From Bilophila wadsworthia ATCC 49260 (GTDB lineage Bacteria > Desulfobacterota > Desulfovibrionia > Desulfovibrionales > Desulfovibrionaceae): a DNA stretch of 64,000 bases. The notes beneath the pieces are model-generated. The model did not search any database, was not told the origin of the DNA, and was given only the letters and a program-made list of their open reading frames with translations. The first letter of the stretch is position 1. The number at the start of each line of letters is the position of its first letter. Made by a program: the position numbers and the translations under genes. Positions 51,700-60,345 of this stretch are shown one piece after another. The stretch is taken from contig NZ_JNJP01000006.1 in NCBI RefSeq assembly GCF_000701705.1, positions 71,966 through 135,965 on the forward strand, given 5' to 3'.

Positions 51700-52244
51700 A
51701 AGATGATCCGGGTTTGTCCGTAATTTCGATCGATTTCCAATTCAAGTTCCTCATGGGCCGCTGCGGCGTCAAAACGCAGCAGACCTTCAATCTCGGCAAG
51801 CAAATAGCCGTCGGGTGCGAGCCAGCCGCCCTTCATAATGGCCTTGAGCGTAGGGACCAGCCGATTTTCACCATACGGCGGATCGGCAAAGATGACATCG
51901 TAAGGCTGATACGCCCTGCCCCGCAGAAAACGCAGGACATCGCTCTCCGCCACACGGCACCGATCCGACACATCCAGCGCTTCCACATTCTGGTTCAAGC
52001 ATTGCACAACTTTCGGCTCGCGCTCGACAAGGCAAACCTCTTGCGCTCCCCGGCTGAGAGCTTCAAAGCTCAGGCTTCCGCTTCCGGCAAACAAATCCAG
52101 AACGCGCAAACCGCTCCATACAACGCCCCGCGAGGAAAGCATGGAAAAAATGGCTTCGCGTACCTTGGCCGTAGCCGGACGATACCCCGGCCCTTCAACC
52201 GTCTTCAGATTCCGGCCTCCAAGGGCACCGGCAATGATTCGCAT
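51678..52244 (-). CDS. rsmD: 16S rRNA (guanine966-N2)-methyltransferase
   Basis: A 188-residue RsmD methyltransferase. The SAM loop LFAGSGS is at 51-57 and the catalytic DPPYGE at 121-126. It opens with MRIIAGALGGRNL as expected. ATG at 52244 has GGAG six bases upstream. It overlaps coaD, so rsmD-coaD-miaA form a compact operon. Confidence 0.95.
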   Translation of the reverse strand: MRIIAGALGGRNLKTVEGPGYRPATAKVREAIFSMLSSRGVVWSGLRVLDLFAGSGSLSFEALSRGAQEVCLVEREPKVVQCLNQNVEALDVSDRCRVAESDVLRFLRGRAYQPYDVIFADPPYGENRLVPTLKAIMKGGWLAPDGYLLAEIEGLLRFDAAAAHEELELEIDRNYGQTRIILWHKTNE

Positions 52245-52314
52245 GAAAACTCCAGTAGGAAACGGTCGGTTTGTCACCAACGTTGAAGTGAACGGATTCT
52301 ATTCAAACAAAAAC

Positions 52315-52351
52315 GGAGAAAAAGAGGCCCATTGCGGGCCCCTCTTCTTCA
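52315..52351 (-). terminator. Terminator of the beta-CASP nuclease gene
   Basis: AGGGGCCCGCAATGGGCCTCT-type stem; on the minus strand it ends in a T-run (TTTTTCTCC). It begins immediately after the stop at 52353. Confidence 0.8.
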
Positions 52352-52352
52352 C

Positions 52353-53972
52353 TTACAGCTGAGTCAGGACGGACAGCAATTCCTTGTTGAGCTCAAGGAT
52401 ACGATCCCGGATATCAACCTGTTCATCCCAAGGCCGTTCCCCAGCCTTTTCAAGGCGCGTACGGAGCTTGGAAAGCTTGCCTTCCGTTTCTTCAAGCAGC
52501 AATTCCCAGTCCACATGCGCATAACTCTTCGGTTGGGCGGTAACGACCACTTCGGGAGTAGCTCCCGCCGCAAGAGCCATTTCTTCCAAATAGCCGGGAG
52601 CATACACTGAAAGATGGAACTGGTCTTTGATAAGGCCGGAAAGGATCTGCTGTGCTTTCTCTTCGCCATGCACCAGCACGACCTGCATACCGGGATGCGC
52701 CATTTTCCGGATCCAATCCAAAATCTGGCTCTGCCCGGCGTGCGCGGAAAACCCGCCAATCGTAAAAACTTTGGCCTTGATGGCGACATCTTCATTGAAA
52801 AGCCGGATGGAGCTTGCGCCATCAACGATCTTACGACCCGGCGTGCCGACACCCTGATACCCGACAAAGACGATGCTGGCCGTGGGACGCCATGCGTTGT
52901 GCCGGAGGTGGTGCTGGATGCGCCCGGCATTGCACATTCCGCTTGCGGAAATGATGATCGCCGGCCCTTTCATCACATTCAACGCCTGGGATTCCAAAGC
53001 GCTCAAGGTAAATTTCAGGTTGGGCAGCAATGCGGACATGTTCCCTGACAGGTCGATCTCGGGCGTGTCCAAATAGTCCTTGAATTCTTTGAAGACTTCC
53101 GTTGCGCGGATCGCCAGAGGGCTGTCAACGAATATGGGCATGTCATCCGGGAGCTTCCCCTTCTGCCGCAGCAGGTACAGGCAGTACAAAATCTCCTGTG
53201 TGCGCCCCACGGCAAAGGCGGGAATGATGACCTTGTCATGGTTATTGTAACTGTAGGCGATGGCTTCCGCCAGTTCGTCAAATGTCGCTTCTTCGTTCTT
53301 ATGATTACGATCGCCGTACGTACTCTCAATGAACAGATAATCAGCCTGGCTGGCGACGACCGGATCATGCATCAGGAGCGTGCCCGGACGCCCCAAATCC
53401 CCAGAGAAGACGACACGGGTCGTTTTGCCGTCTTCCGTTACGGTCAGCTCCAAGAAAGCGGAGCCGAGGATATGGCCGGCGTCCTTATAGGTGACGGCAA
53501 TGCCCGGATGGGGTTCGAAGGTTTTGTTGTATTCCACCAAACGGAATTGGTCCGGGACTTTACGGGCGTCTTCAACCGTGTATAGCGGTACGATCTCTTT
53601 GCTTTTGCCGTTTTGTCCGGTGTGCCGCTTTTGCTTCTTTTGCCTCCATTCAGCTTCCATTTCTTGAATATGCGCGCTGTCCTCAAGCATCAGCCCGGCA
53701 AGGGCCGCTGTCGGTGGCGTGCAGTAAATGGAGCCTTTGAACCCCTCATGCACAATGCGGGGCAAGAGGCCGGAATGATCGATATGAGCGTGTGTCAAAA
53801 GGATAAAATCAATATTTCCTGATTGGTAGATATCGGTATCGAAGTTACGGGCCTCGATCTCGGAGTTCCCCTGATGCATACCGCAGTCCACGGTAAAACG
53901 AATCCCGCAAGCCTCAATGAGATAGCAAGAACCGGTGACCGTCTGCGCCGCACCGAGAAAATGAACTTTCAT
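52353..53972 (-). CDS. Metallo-beta-lactamase/beta-CASP RNA-processing exonuclease-like protein
   Basis: A 539-residue MBL-fold protein of the RNA-metabolising beta-CASP group. The zinc motif HAHIDH is at 61-66; the beta-CASP insert spans about 240-370, and GFSAHAGQSQ near 440 supplies the later His. The C-terminal RMMBL segment ends the conserved part. It is similar to archaeal/bacterial CPSF-like nucleases. AGGAGG lies five bases before the ATG at 53972. Divergent from the LOG-family gene. Confidence 0.9.
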   Translation of the reverse strand: MKVHFLGAAQTVTGSCYLIEACGIRFTVDCGMHQGNSEIEARNFDTDIYQSGNIDFILLTHAHIDHSGLLPRIVHEGFKGSIYCTPPTAALAGLMLEDSAHIQEMEAEWRQKKQKRHTGQNGKSKEIVPLYTVEDARKVPDQFRLVEYNKTFEPHPGIAVTYKDAGHILGSAFLELTVTEDGKTTRVVFSGDLGRPGTLLMHDPVVASQADYLFIESTYGDRNHKNEEATFDELAEAIAYSYNNHDKVIIPAFAVGRTQEILYCLYLLRQKGKLPDDMPIFVDSPLAIRATEVFKEFKDYLDTPEIDLSGNMSALLPNLKFTLSALESQALNVMKGPAIIISASGMCNAGRIQHHLRHNAWRPTASIVFVGYQGVGTPGRKIVDGASSIRLFNEDVAIKAKVFTIGGFSAHAGQSQILDWIRKMAHPGMQVVLVHGEEKAQQILSGLIKDQFHLSVYAPGYLEEMALAAGATPEVVVTAQPKSYAHVDWELLLEETEGKLSKLRTRLEKAGERPWDEQVDIRDRILELNKELLSVLTQL

Positions 53973-54149
53973 AGAACCTCCTGATGCAGAGTAAATTCCC
54001 AAACAGGGTCCCATACTACCTGTAACCGGTATCCCATGACAAGAAAAACTATGCGCTCCCATAAGCCGGAATTATTCTCATCATACCGACATGATATGAA
54101 GAAGAAAAATTACGCGCCCTCATCGCGCGCACGGTTTCTCTTGGAGCGC

Positions 54150-54178
54150 TTGCGCCATTATGCACACCGGGCTATAGT
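54150..54178 (+). promoter_or_regulatory. Sigma-70-type promoter for the LOG-family gene
   Basis: TTGCGC (54150-54155), 17-base spacer and TATAGT (54173-54178), 28 bases before the start codon. Confidence 0.6.
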
Positions 54179-54206
54179 CCCTTTCATACCTCAAAAGGAG
54201 CTATCT

Positions 54207-54857
54207 ATGAGCCAATCCCCGATAGACATGCTATCTATCCGTGAATCATGGCGAATGTTTAGGATTCTCGCTGAAATTGTCGATGGGTTCGAAACGCTCA
54301 GCGATCTTGGTCCTTGCGTGTCCATTTTCGGTTCCGCCCGGGTCAAGCCCGAGAACCCGTTGTATGCCGAGGGCGAGACCATCGCCAAGTTGCTGGTCGA
54401 GTCGGGTTATGGCGTCATCACCGGCGGCGGTCCCGGCCTCATGGAAGCGGGCAACAAGGGAGCCACCGAGGCCGGAGGAACGTCCGTCGGCCTGCATATC
54501 CAGCTTCCCCACGAACAAGAATGCAATAAGTATGTAAAAATACGCAGTGATTACCGCTACTTCTTCCTGCGCAAGCTCATGTTTGTAAAGTATGCGCTCG
54601 CGTATGTCGTCATGCCCGGCGGCATGGGCACCATTGACGAACTCTCCGAAGCGTTTGTGCTCGCGCAAACCAAACGTATCCGTCCGCTTCCCATTATCCT
54701 GTACCAGAGTACCTTCTGGAACGGCTTCCTCGACTGGGTCCGCAGCACAATGGTTTCCGGGGGCTACATCAGGGCTTCCGAGGTGGACGATCTCGTCACG
54801 GTCTGCGATACGCCCGAACAGGTCGTTCAGCAGATTCGCAGACGGGTCATCCTGTAA
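54207..54857 (+). CDS. LOG-family protein (TIGR00730)
   Basis: A 216-residue member of the family of cytokinin-activating phosphoribohydrolases and nucleotide hydrolases. GGGPGLME is at 73-80 and the active-site PGGMGTIDE at 137-145. AAAGGAG lies six bases before ATG 54207. In bacteria the family hydrolyses nucleoside monophosphates. It shares one base with the tadA start (TAATG). Confidence 0.9.
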   Translation: MSQSPIDMLSIRESWRMFRILAEIVDGFETLSDLGPCVSIFGSARVKPENPLYAEGETIAKLLVESGYGVITGGGPGLMEAGNKGATEAGGTSVGLHIQLPHEQECNKYVKIRSDYRYFFLRKLMFVKYALAYVVMPGGMGTIDELSEAFVLAQTKRIRPLPIILYQSTFWNGFLDWVRSTMVSGGYIRASEVDDLVTVCDTPEQVVQQIRRRVIL

Positions 54858-55426
54858 TGACGCCATCCAAGAGGCCGCCCTCCGGATCGGAGTATCCTTG
54901 GGCGGCCTTTTCCGAGACAGTCTGCGACCCCCGCGCCTATACGCCATGGGGCCCCGTCCCTCCCCCTCCTTCCGGCTGGTCGTGGGAGGGGTTGATGCTC
55001 CAAGCGATTGCGAAAGCACGGCAAGCGCCCCAGCAAGGAGAAGTCCCCGTAGGGGCGCTCATCGTCGATCCAGCGGGGACGATCCTCGCCGCCGAGCACA
55101 ATCAGCCCATTACCCTGTCCGATCCGTCAGCCCATGCCGAAATCATGGCCATGCGTTCAGCCGGAACCGTTTTGGGCAATTACCGCCTCGAAGGCTGCAT
55201 TCTCGTCGTTACGCTTGAACCTTGTCTGATGTGCACGGGCGCCATCGTTCATGCCCGCCTTGCCGGTGTCGTCTATGGTGCTGCGGACAATAAAGCCGGA
55301 GCTGTGGAATCGTGCTTCAACGGGCTGGATCTGCCTTTCCACAACCATCGTGTATGGCATATGGGCGGTATCGCCGCACCGGAATGTGTATCCTTACTGC
55401 AAAATTTTTTTCAAAAAAGCAGATAA
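54857..55426 (+). CDS. tadA: tRNA-specific adenosine deaminase
   Basis: A 189-residue TadA that converts A34 to inosine in tRNA-Arg. Zinc ligands and the proton shuttle are H93-A-E95 and C123-LM-C126. A 45-residue N-terminal extension, rich in Pro and Trp, precedes the usual start region. It starts at the overlapped TAATG; ATG at 54995 has a better ribosome site (GGGAGGGG) and would give 143 residues. The longer form is preferred because the WEGLM sequence aligns with the usual first helix. Confidence 0.88.
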   Translation: MTPSKRPPSGSEYPWAAFSETVCDPRAYTPWGPVPPPPSGWSWEGLMLQAIAKARQAPQQGEVPVGALIVDPAGTILAAEHNQPITLSDPSAHAEIMAMRSAGTVLGNYRLEGCILVVTLEPCLMCTGAIVHARLAGVVYGAADNKAGAVESCFNGLDLPFHNHRVWHMGGIAAPECVSLLQNFFQKSR

Positions 55427-55547
55427 CGCCGTTTCTTTATTCCCATTAAGTTTTTTTGACAGATTGTGTATCACCCTCTCTTCTGATTTGCCTTTCTCAT
55501 GGACAAACGGCGTTTACCGCGCTAATTTCAAAGGAGGAGGAATACGT

Positions 55548-56102
55548 ATGAATCCTACTCTCAATATTCTCGGCATCTCCGGAAGCCTGCGCGCCCAGTC
55601 CCGCAATACGGGGCTCCTGCGGTTCGCCAAGCAATGCCTTCCCCCCACGGTGAACTTCCAAATCGCCGATCTCGCCGATGTTCCTTTTTACAATGCCGAT
55701 CGTTGTGATTCCAAACCTGAACCAGTACAAATGCTGATCCGGCAGGTGACCGAAGCCGATGCCCTCGTGCTGGCTTGTCCCGAGTACAACTACTCCATCG
55801 CCCCGGCCCTGAAAAACGCTCTTGACTGGGTATCACGCGAACCGGACTGTGCGCCTTTCAACGGAAAACCGGTAGCCATCATGGGAGCCGGCGGCGGCAT
55901 GGGGACATCGCGCGCGCAGTATCATTTGCGGCAGGTCTGCGTTTATTTGAACCTCCGCCCAGTGAACAAACCGGAAGTCTTTTCCAACGCCTTCTCCGCC
56001 TCTTTCAACGAATCCGGAGATCTCATTGATCCCTCCTTGCAGCAGCAAGTCACGGCGCTCATGAACGCCCTGCTCGCTTGGCATAGCCAGCTCACCAAGT
56101 AA
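55548..56102 (+). CDS. NADPH-dependent FMN reductase
   Basis: A 184-residue flavodoxin-fold reductase. The FMN phosphate loop is ISGSLRAQSRNTG near 9-21, and CPEYNYSIAPALKNALDW is the family signature near 82-99. It probably reduces FMN or quinones with NAD(P)H. AAGGAGGAGG precedes the ATG strongly. A TTGACA at 55456 may be its -35. It ends at a bidirectional terminator. Confidence 0.9.
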   Translation: MNPTLNILGISGSLRAQSRNTGLLRFAKQCLPPTVNFQIADLADVPFYNADRCDSKPEPVQMLIRQVTEADALVLACPEYNYSIAPALKNALDWVSREPDCAPFNGKPVAIMGAGGGMGTSRAQYHLRQVCVYLNLRPVNKPEVFSNAFSASFNESGDLIDPSLQQQVTALMNALLAWHSQLTK

Positions 56103-56120
56103 TGCCGCCGCAACAGTAAC

Positions 56121-56155
56121 AAAAAAGGCACCCGGATGAGGTGCCTTTTTCTTTT
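56121..56155. terminator. Bidirectional terminator between FMN reductase and nifS
   Basis: AAAAAAGGCACC pairs with GGTGCCTTTTT, with T-runs on both sides. It serves the convergent genes. Confidence 0.9.
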
Positions 56156-56173
56156 TCTGTCAAAGAGAACTGG

Positions 56174-57334
56174 CTATTTCATTGCCCTAAAGGGAGAAAT
56201 CGCACGCAACTGCTCAATGATGGGCGGCAGATTTTCAAGGACGTAATCGATTTCAGTGTCCGTTGTATACCGGGACAGCGAGAAACGGATGGAGCCATGC
56301 GCGAAGGTGAAGGGAACGCCCATAGCACGCAGCACATGCGAAGGTTCCAAACTGCCGGAAGTGCAGGCCGAACCGGAGCTAGCACAGATGCCGAGCTGAT
56401 CCATGAGCAACAGGATCGCCTCGCCCTCAACATACTGAAACGCGATATTGGACGTATTCGGCAGACGGTTCTCCACATCTCCATTCACGATGGCATCGGG
56501 GATAGCCGCCAAAAGGCCTTTTTCCAGCTTATCGCGGAGGGCGGGCACTCTCGTGTTTTCATCCGTCATGTGGTTCATGGCCAATTCACATGCGGCACCG
56601 AGGCCTACGATGTACGGCGCGTTTTCCGTGCCGGCGCGACGCCCCCTTTCCTGATGCCCGCCGCGAAGAAACGGGATGAACCGCGTTCCCTTGCGGACAT
56701 ACAGCACTCCGATCCCCTTGGGGGCGTGGAGCTTGTGCCCGGAAAGCGCCAAAAAGTCCACCGGCATCTTGGCCAGATCAATAGGAAGCTTGCCGGCGGC
56801 CTGTACGGCGTCGGTATGGAACAGGATACCCCGCTCCTTCACCATTTCAGCGATCTTCTGAATCGGAAAAACGGTACCGGTCTCATTGTTGGCGAACATG
56901 ATGGAGACAATGGCCGTATCTTTGCGCATAGCGTCCGACAGTTCGTCCAGATCCAGGCGCCCTTTGGAATCCACGCCCAGATACGTCAGCTCATACCCCT
57001 TCTGCTCCAGATGCTGCCCGAGGGCGATAAGCGCCGAATGTTCAACACGGGTCGTGATGACATGCTTTTTTTCAGGCTGCGCCTGCAAAGCGGACATCAC
57101 GGCAGTGGAATCGCTTTCCGTGCCGCAAGAGGTGAACACGATCTCTTCAGGCTGCGCACCAAGCATCGCCGCAACCTTTTCCCGTGCATCCTGAATGCTC
57201 TTGCCCACCTGCCCGCCGAACGTGTGCATACTCGAGGCATTACCATATTTTTCCGTAAAAAACGGAATCATGCTTTCAAAAACTTCCGGCGCTACGCTGG
57301 TCGTGGCGTTGTTATCGAGATAGATGACGCTCAT
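56174..57334 (-). CDS. nifS: Cysteine desulfurase
   Basis: A 386-residue PLP enzyme supplying sulfur for Fe-S clusters. H99 and D175 hold the cofactor; K201 in SGHKLHAPKG is the Schiff-base Lys; C324 in SSGSACTSG carries the persulfide. The short loop before the Cys fits the NifS type. It overlaps nifU by four bases (ATGA). Confidence 0.95.
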   Translation of the reverse strand: MSVIYLDNNATTSVAPEVFESMIPFFTEKYGNASSMHTFGGQVGKSIQDAREKVAAMLGAQPEEIVFTSCGTESDSTAVMSALQAQPEKKHVITTRVEHSALIALGQHLEQKGYELTYLGVDSKGRLDLDELSDAMRKDTAIVSIMFANNETGTVFPIQKIAEMVKERGILFHTDAVQAAGKLPIDLAKMPVDFLALSGHKLHAPKGIGVLYVRKGTRFIPFLRGGHQERGRRAGTENAPYIVGLGAACELAMNHMTDENTRVPALRDKLEKGLLAAIPDAIVNGDVENRLPNTSNIAFQYVEGEAILLLMDQLGICASSGSACTSGSLEPSHVLRAMGVPFTFAHGSIRFSLSRYTTDTEIDYVLENLPPIIEQLRAISPFRAMK

Positions 57335-58179
57335 GCCTTCACCTCTTCAACCACAATTTCCGGTTCCACCTGTTCACGGAGGATCTTCTCAACCAGATCC
57401 TTCAACGTCACCGTGCGGGAACTGCAGTTCGAGCACAGGCCGCGCAAAGCGACGACGACCCGATGGCCATCGACATCCACCAATTCGATATCACCGCCAT
57501 CCGCAGCGAGACGCGGACGGACTTCATCCTGGAGGACCTGCATGACCTTTTGCATACGCTGCACATTGGTCATTATGGACTTCGGAGCGGGATTAAATTC
57601 CTTCAGCTTCGGCTTCCCCAATTCCTCATCAAGAATATCCTGAATGGTATCAAGGCATTCTCCGCAACCACCGCCAGCCTTGGTGTAGTTTGTAACCTCT
57701 TCCACCGTCTTGAGGTTGTTTTCCTCAATGGCACGGCGAATCTGAACATCGGTCACACCAAAACACTTGCAGACCAGTTTGCCTTCATGCTCATGCTGCT
57801 TCTCGGCGGGTTCGCCGCGCCAGTTACGCAGAGCCGCTTCCAAGGCTTCCTGTCCCATAACGGAGCAATGCATCTTTTCACGGGGCAATCCACCAAGGTA
57901 TGTCGCAATATCCTTATTGGTCACCTTGGCCGCTTCTTCCACCGTCTTGCCCTTGATCATTTCAGTCAACGCAGAGCTCGACGCAATAGCGCTGGCACAG
58001 CCGAACGTCTGGAAGGAGGCATCTTCGATGATGCCTTTGTCGTTGATCTTCAAGAAAAGCTTTAAGGCATCGCCGCAAGCAAGGCTTCCCACCTCGCCAA
58101 TGGCGTTGGCATCAGCAAGTTCACCCGCATTACGCGGCTTCAGGAAATGCTCCCGAACGGTATCCGTGTATTCCCACAT
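57331..58179 (-). CDS. nifU: NifU Fe-S cluster scaffold, three-domain
   Basis: A 282-residue NifU. The IscU-like domain has C35, C61 and C105; the central [2Fe-2S] domain (BFD-like) has C137, C139, C172 and C175; the C-terminal NifU domain has C249 and C252 in LCSNCSS. GGAGG lies seven bases before ATG 58179. With nifS it forms the cell's likely Fe-S assembly operon; no nitrogenase gene is in the window. Confidence 0.95.
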   Translation of the reverse strand: MWEYTDTVREHFLKPRNAGELADANAIGEVGSLACGDALKLFLKINDKGIIEDASFQTFGCASAIASSSALTEMIKGKTVEEAAKVTNKDIATYLGGLPREKMHCSVMGQEALEAALRNWRGEPAEKQHEHEGKLVCKCFGVTDVQIRRAIEENNLKTVEEVTNYTKAGGGCGECLDTIQDILDEELGKPKLKEFNPAPKSIMTNVQRMQKVMQVLQDEVRPRLAADGGDIELVDVDGHRVVVALRGLCSNCSSRTVTLKDLVEKILREQVEPEIVVEEVKA

Positions 58180-58565
58180 ATGCTGTCCTCCAAAAAAGCT
58201 GGTCACCAATCCGGGGTGCAACCGGAGTCACGCCCGGAGAGCATAACGATTCGTTAAAGGGACTTCTCCCGACAGAATACCATATAAGCCCTAACCTCCA
58301 TAATGGAAGGGGGAGCAAGGTATTTTCTTGTCATCCGTTCTACTCGGAAATCTATGCACCGCTTCACTGGGCAGGTCAAGCTGACATCACATGGGGATAT
58401 GCATCCGTATCCAGTTATCGTATATGGATATTATTAAAACACCTCTTCTATTCGTTTTAAAGAATAAGCTTTCCAAAGTCACAGGAGCGGACGTTCCCTT
58501 CACAAAAAGGCCGTGAATCTCAGGGAGGAATCACGGCCAGCAAACCTTGCTTTTCTGGCGTAGCC
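58180..58565. other. Intergenic region upstream of nifU
   Basis: Bears the terminator of the quinone oxidoreductase gene (58504-58538) and the nifU promoter region. An imperfect palindrome CCTCCATAATGGAAGG at 58295-58310 lies 115 bases before nifU and may be an operator. No gene is seen. Confidence 0.4.
58504..58538 (-). terminator. Terminator of the quinone oxidoreductase gene
   Basis: GGCCGTGATT pairs with AATCACGGCC-type sequence; on the minus strand a T-run follows. Confidence 0.85.
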
Positions 58566-59549
58566 TTACTCAATGCGCAGGAGCATCTTGCCCGGCTTGC
58601 CGCCGCGCGCAATGATGTCCTCATGTGCCTGAGCCGCCTTTTCAAGGGGCAGTATGTCGCCAAGAACAGGACGCAAGGCACCGCTCCGCAACGCGGCCGC
58701 AACCGCAGCTTCCGCCATGCGCGCCTCTTCCGGGGCGCTATGCCAGATGGCCATGCCCATCACCGCGGATTCCTTGGCCATGAGGAGACGCGGCGTCATT
58801 TCAAGGCTGCCCCGGCTGCCTATGACGACAATACGCCCATGCTTGGCTATCATCCGCATGTCATTTTCCAGATTCTTATCCGCAAGCATTTCGAGAATCA
58901 CATCCAGCCCCACTCCATCCGTAAGCGCGGCCAGCGTATCCAGATAGCCCGGTTGCGTGTGATCCAATACGATATGCGCTCCGATGCTGCGGACAAGCTC
59001 CATAGAGGCAGGGCTCCCTGCGGTACCGATTACGAACGCTCCACATGCACGCGCCAGCTGTACGGCGACGGTCCCCACACCTCCGCTCGCGCCGTGTATG
59101 AGGATGCGTTCTGCGGGCTTAAGGCCTGCACATTGAAAAAGAGCCCTATACGCGGCCATACCGGGAAATCCCACCGCCGCACCTTGCTCAAGCGTAACGG
59201 CATCGGGCAGGAGATGAACAGCCTCCGCATCACAGACAACCTTCTCAGCATAAGTCCCCGTATTGCGTCGCGCCGTAAGAGCCGTCACAAAAACCCTATC
59301 ACCGGGTTTACTGCCTTGCACCCCCTCGCCCACCTTGTCCACAACTCCCGCGCCATCAAACCCGGGGGTATAGGGCAATGTGGGTTTGAAGAAGGCATAC
59401 TGGCCCGTTCTGATATAGGCTTCGGCAGGATTGACCCCCGCCGCATACAGCCGAACACGGATCTGCCCATGTTCCGGTTCTGGTTCCGGAATGTCCGTAA
59501 GGCGCAAAACCTCCGGGCCGCCAAATGCCGTCATGACAATAGCGCGCAT
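58566..59549 (-). CDS. NADPH:quinone reductase-like medium-chain dehydrogenase
   Basis: A 327-residue MDR protein lacking the zinc-binding Cys of alcohol dehydrogenases. VNPAEAYIRTGQY and the NADPH loop HGASGGVGTVAVQLA fit zeta-crystallin-type quinone reductases. GGGAG lies seven bases before ATG 59549. Substrate unknown. Single gene. Confidence 0.9.
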   Translation of the reverse strand: MRAIVMTAFGGPEVLRLTDIPEPEPEHGQIRVRLYAAGVNPAEAYIRTGQYAFFKPTLPYTPGFDGAGVVDKVGEGVQGSKPGDRVFVTALTARRNTGTYAEKVVCDAEAVHLLPDAVTLEQGAAVGFPGMAAYRALFQCAGLKPAERILIHGASGGVGTVAVQLARACGAFVIGTAGSPASMELVRSIGAHIVLDHTQPGYLDTLAALTDGVGLDVILEMLADKNLENDMRMIAKHGRIVVIGSRGSLEMTPRLLMAKESAVMGMAIWHSAPEEARMAEAAVAAALRSGALRPVLGDILPLEKAAQAHEDIIARGGKPGKMLLRIE

Positions 59550-59964
59550 AACGATACTCCCTCAGTCTGTAAGCTACATGGGCATTTCTGTCGCCCCAAT
59601 CATTGTTACCTGAAGCCCTTACCTCTGAGGCTTCTTTATTAAGATGCCTCCTGTTGCAAGTATATGATTTCCCAAGAAGCACACTATGGAGATAGGGCTA
59701 TCCTTCATATTCAAAAATCCCAATCATACTTCTCGCGCCATTGCTGCCCAGCGCTACATGGCATGGGGCACATTGTCCATGAGAAGCCCATCTTAGACCT
59801 TGCGATTCAGATACCTCGCTGTTATTTTAGGGTAACCTTCAACCGTAGATATGTATTTTCTATGGCGGGCCACCACAGCAGCGTGACGAAGAGCCCAACG
59901 GCGAACGTCTTGCACTCATGATGGCGGCCCATTGCGATGAGGCTGATTACAACAGGAGCACAGC
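59550..59964. other. Intergenic region with no recognised content
   Basis: About 415 bases between divergent genes. Only short, unlikely frames exist, without ribosome sites. No hairpin or clear promoter stands out. It may include decayed coding sequence. Confidence 0.4.
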
Positions 59965-60258
59965 ATGGCAAGTACGGAATCCGGTCGTCAGATGTACCCT
60001 TCGTTTAAAGAAGCCCACGAGGCCTTTGTGGCGGAATACACCGCCTTGTATCAGGGATTTCCCAAATATCTCGAAGATCTTGTGATCGGTTTCGGCTGGG
60101 GGGAAGACGCTGCGGGGCAACGGTGGTTCATTATTTCGGCCAATCCGCAAGATTTGCAACACTTGACCTATCCTGAACTCGTGAGCTGGGATTTCGAAAA
60201 CTTTACCGACATCCCGGAGCTTATCCAGCACGCGCATCTGGATAATATCAGCTTCTAA
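59965..60258 (+). CDS. Unknown small acidic protein (97 residues)
   Basis: A 97-residue soluble protein, rich in Glu, Asp, Tyr and Phe. No family was recognised and no signal or membrane segment is present. AGGAG precedes the ATG by eight bases, and a strong terminator follows, so it is likely a true single gene. Confidence 0.65.
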   Translation: MASTESGRQMYPSFKEAHEAFVAEYTALYQGFPKYLEDLVIGFGWGEDAAGQRWFIISANPQDLQHLTYPELVSWDFENFTDIPELIQHAHLDNISF

Positions 60259-60294
60259 GTCGCCTATGCTGCATATTCCGACGCAATACGATAC

Positions 60295-60327
60295 TTAAAA
60301 AGGCCCGCTTTGGGCGGGCCTTTTTAA
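60295..60327. terminator. Bidirectional terminator
   Basis: TTAAAAAGGCCCGC pairs with GGCGGGCCTTTTTAA around TTTG. It serves the 97-residue gene and the convergent amidohydrolase gene. Confidence 0.9.
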
Positions 60328-60345
60328 GTATCAGGCAACGGCGCA

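Noticed and set aside
59664..59921. An 85-codon frame upstream of the 97-residue gene
   Set aside because: No ribosome site, AT-rich random composition, no recognised family.
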